Source of the DNA: JACNFS01 sp964582065
GTDB taxonomy: Bacteria; Chloroflexota; Dehalococcoidia; GIF9; UBA5629
Length of the DNA: 6,689 bases
NCBI GenBank assembly: GCA_964582065.1
Contig: CAZOQG010000088.1
Location: 1-6,689 of the forward strand
Reading direction: 5' to 3'
Of this stretch, positions 6,321 to 6,689 are shown one piece after another. The stretch's first letter is position 1. Each line of letters starts with the position of its first letter. Below the pieces are notes generated by a model. The model was not told where the DNA came from, did no database searches, and saw only the letters and a program-made list of their open reading frames with translations. The position numbers and the translations under genes were made by a program.

Positions 6321-6689
6321 TTATTGATTGGGCGTTCCATACTTATCGGCCACTGTGCTGCTGGCCTGTCTCCTTTTCATATAAGTATTTAAAAAGTAGT
6401 CGTAGTCTGTTTCCTTCTTCAACAGAGTGCCGGCGAAGGGAAACTGCTTGGAAATCTCATCGTCCGGCGTTCCACTGACGATAAGAACCTGAATCCAGTC
6501 TATCAGCTCGCTTGTTGACGGTTTCTTGCGGAACTGGTCAATCCTCCTCAATGAATAGAAAGCTGCGAGAGCTTCGTGGAGAAGATTCTTCCTGATATCG
6601 GGGAAGTGGACCTTGACTATTTCCTCCATAAGCGTGGGGTCAGGGAATTCAATGTAGTGGAATATGCAGCGTCGCAAAAAAGCATCGGG
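6321..6689 (-). CDS. MoxR-type AAA+ ATPase, C-terminal part (5' end beyond window)
   Basis: The frame is open to the right edge and gives the last 122 residues before TAA. It begins PDAFLRRCIFHYIEFPD, the segment just after the sensor/arginine region in MoxR-family ATPases, and continues as the helical lid (IVKVHFPDIRKNLLHEAL, then RRIDQFRKKPSTSELIDWIQ). The KPSTSEL-DW motif is typical of the lid of the ATPases paired with CoxE-like VWA proteins. The Walker A and B motifs would lie to the right, outside the window, so ATPase function is inferred from this lid and from the neighbour. The tail (about 100-122) is polar and probably disordered. A TTG at 6677 could be read as a start, but homology clearly extends upstream of it, so the gene is cut, not short. 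It is 20 bases upstream of the VWA gene on the same strand, so the two form an operon whose promoter is out of view. Confidence 0.85.
   Translation of the reverse strand, partial: PDAFLRRCIFHYIEFPDPTLMEEIVKVHFPDIRKNLLHEALAAFYSLRRIDQFRKKPSTSELIDWIQVLIVSGTPDDEISKQFPFAGTLLKKETDYDYFLNTYMKRRQASSTVADKYGTPNQ

Noticed and set aside
6321..6677. TTG at 6677 as the start of a short 118-residue protein
   Set aside because: The residues upstream of it (PDAF) continue the MoxR-family motif to the window edge, so the gene is truncated by the window and does not start there.

Overview
The window is a stretch of bacterial chromosome with mid-range base composition. It has Shine-Dalgarno sites, frequent GTG starts and sigma-70-type promoter hexamers. 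It holds six protein genes, two of them cut by the window edges. No RNA gene, insertion sequence, CRISPR array or phage gene is visible. The gene mix (a FabK/nitronate monooxygenase-like protein, a separately encoded acyl-CoA synthetase alpha-type protein, a CoxE-like VWA protein with a MoxR-type ATPase) recalls Chloroflexota of the Dehalococcoidia type. That placement is a guess from general familiarity; nothing here proves it.

Left block (1-3240, minus strand, transcribed right to left): hpt (hypoxanthine phosphoribosyltransferase), then ade (adenine deaminase), then a FabK/nitronate monooxygenase-like flavoprotein that runs off the left edge. Ade and Hpt make a two-step purine salvage route, adenine to hypoxanthine to IMP. 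The flavoprotein gene starts 19 bases after the ade stop and its ribosome binding site lies almost against that stop, so the two are surely co-transcribed. Between hpt and ade there are 135 bases with a perfect 7-bp hairpin and no convincing promoter, so ade is probably read from the hpt promoter.

Middle (3241-3613): a 373-base divergent intergenic region. It carries one good promoter for each side. The hpt promoter is placed so that its transcript should begin at or next to the GTG start codon, suggesting a leaderless mRNA. The rightward promoter leaves a leader of about 40 bases before the next gene.

Right block: a plus-strand gene (3614-5080) for a CoA-binding, ADP-forming acyl-CoA synthetase alpha-type protein, with no ATP-grasp (beta) partner in the window. 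It converges across 50 bases on a minus-strand pair: a MoxR-type AAA+ ATPase (C-terminal part, cut by the right edge) followed by a CoxE-like VWA protein. Such pairs act together as chaperones or metal-insertion factors for other enzymes; the client here is unknown.

I see ordinary housekeeping and accessory metabolism and do not claim a new system. The points most worth checking are the predicted leaderless hpt transcript, the orphan synthetase alpha subunit, the hairpin between hpt and ade, and the client of the ATPase/VWA pair.
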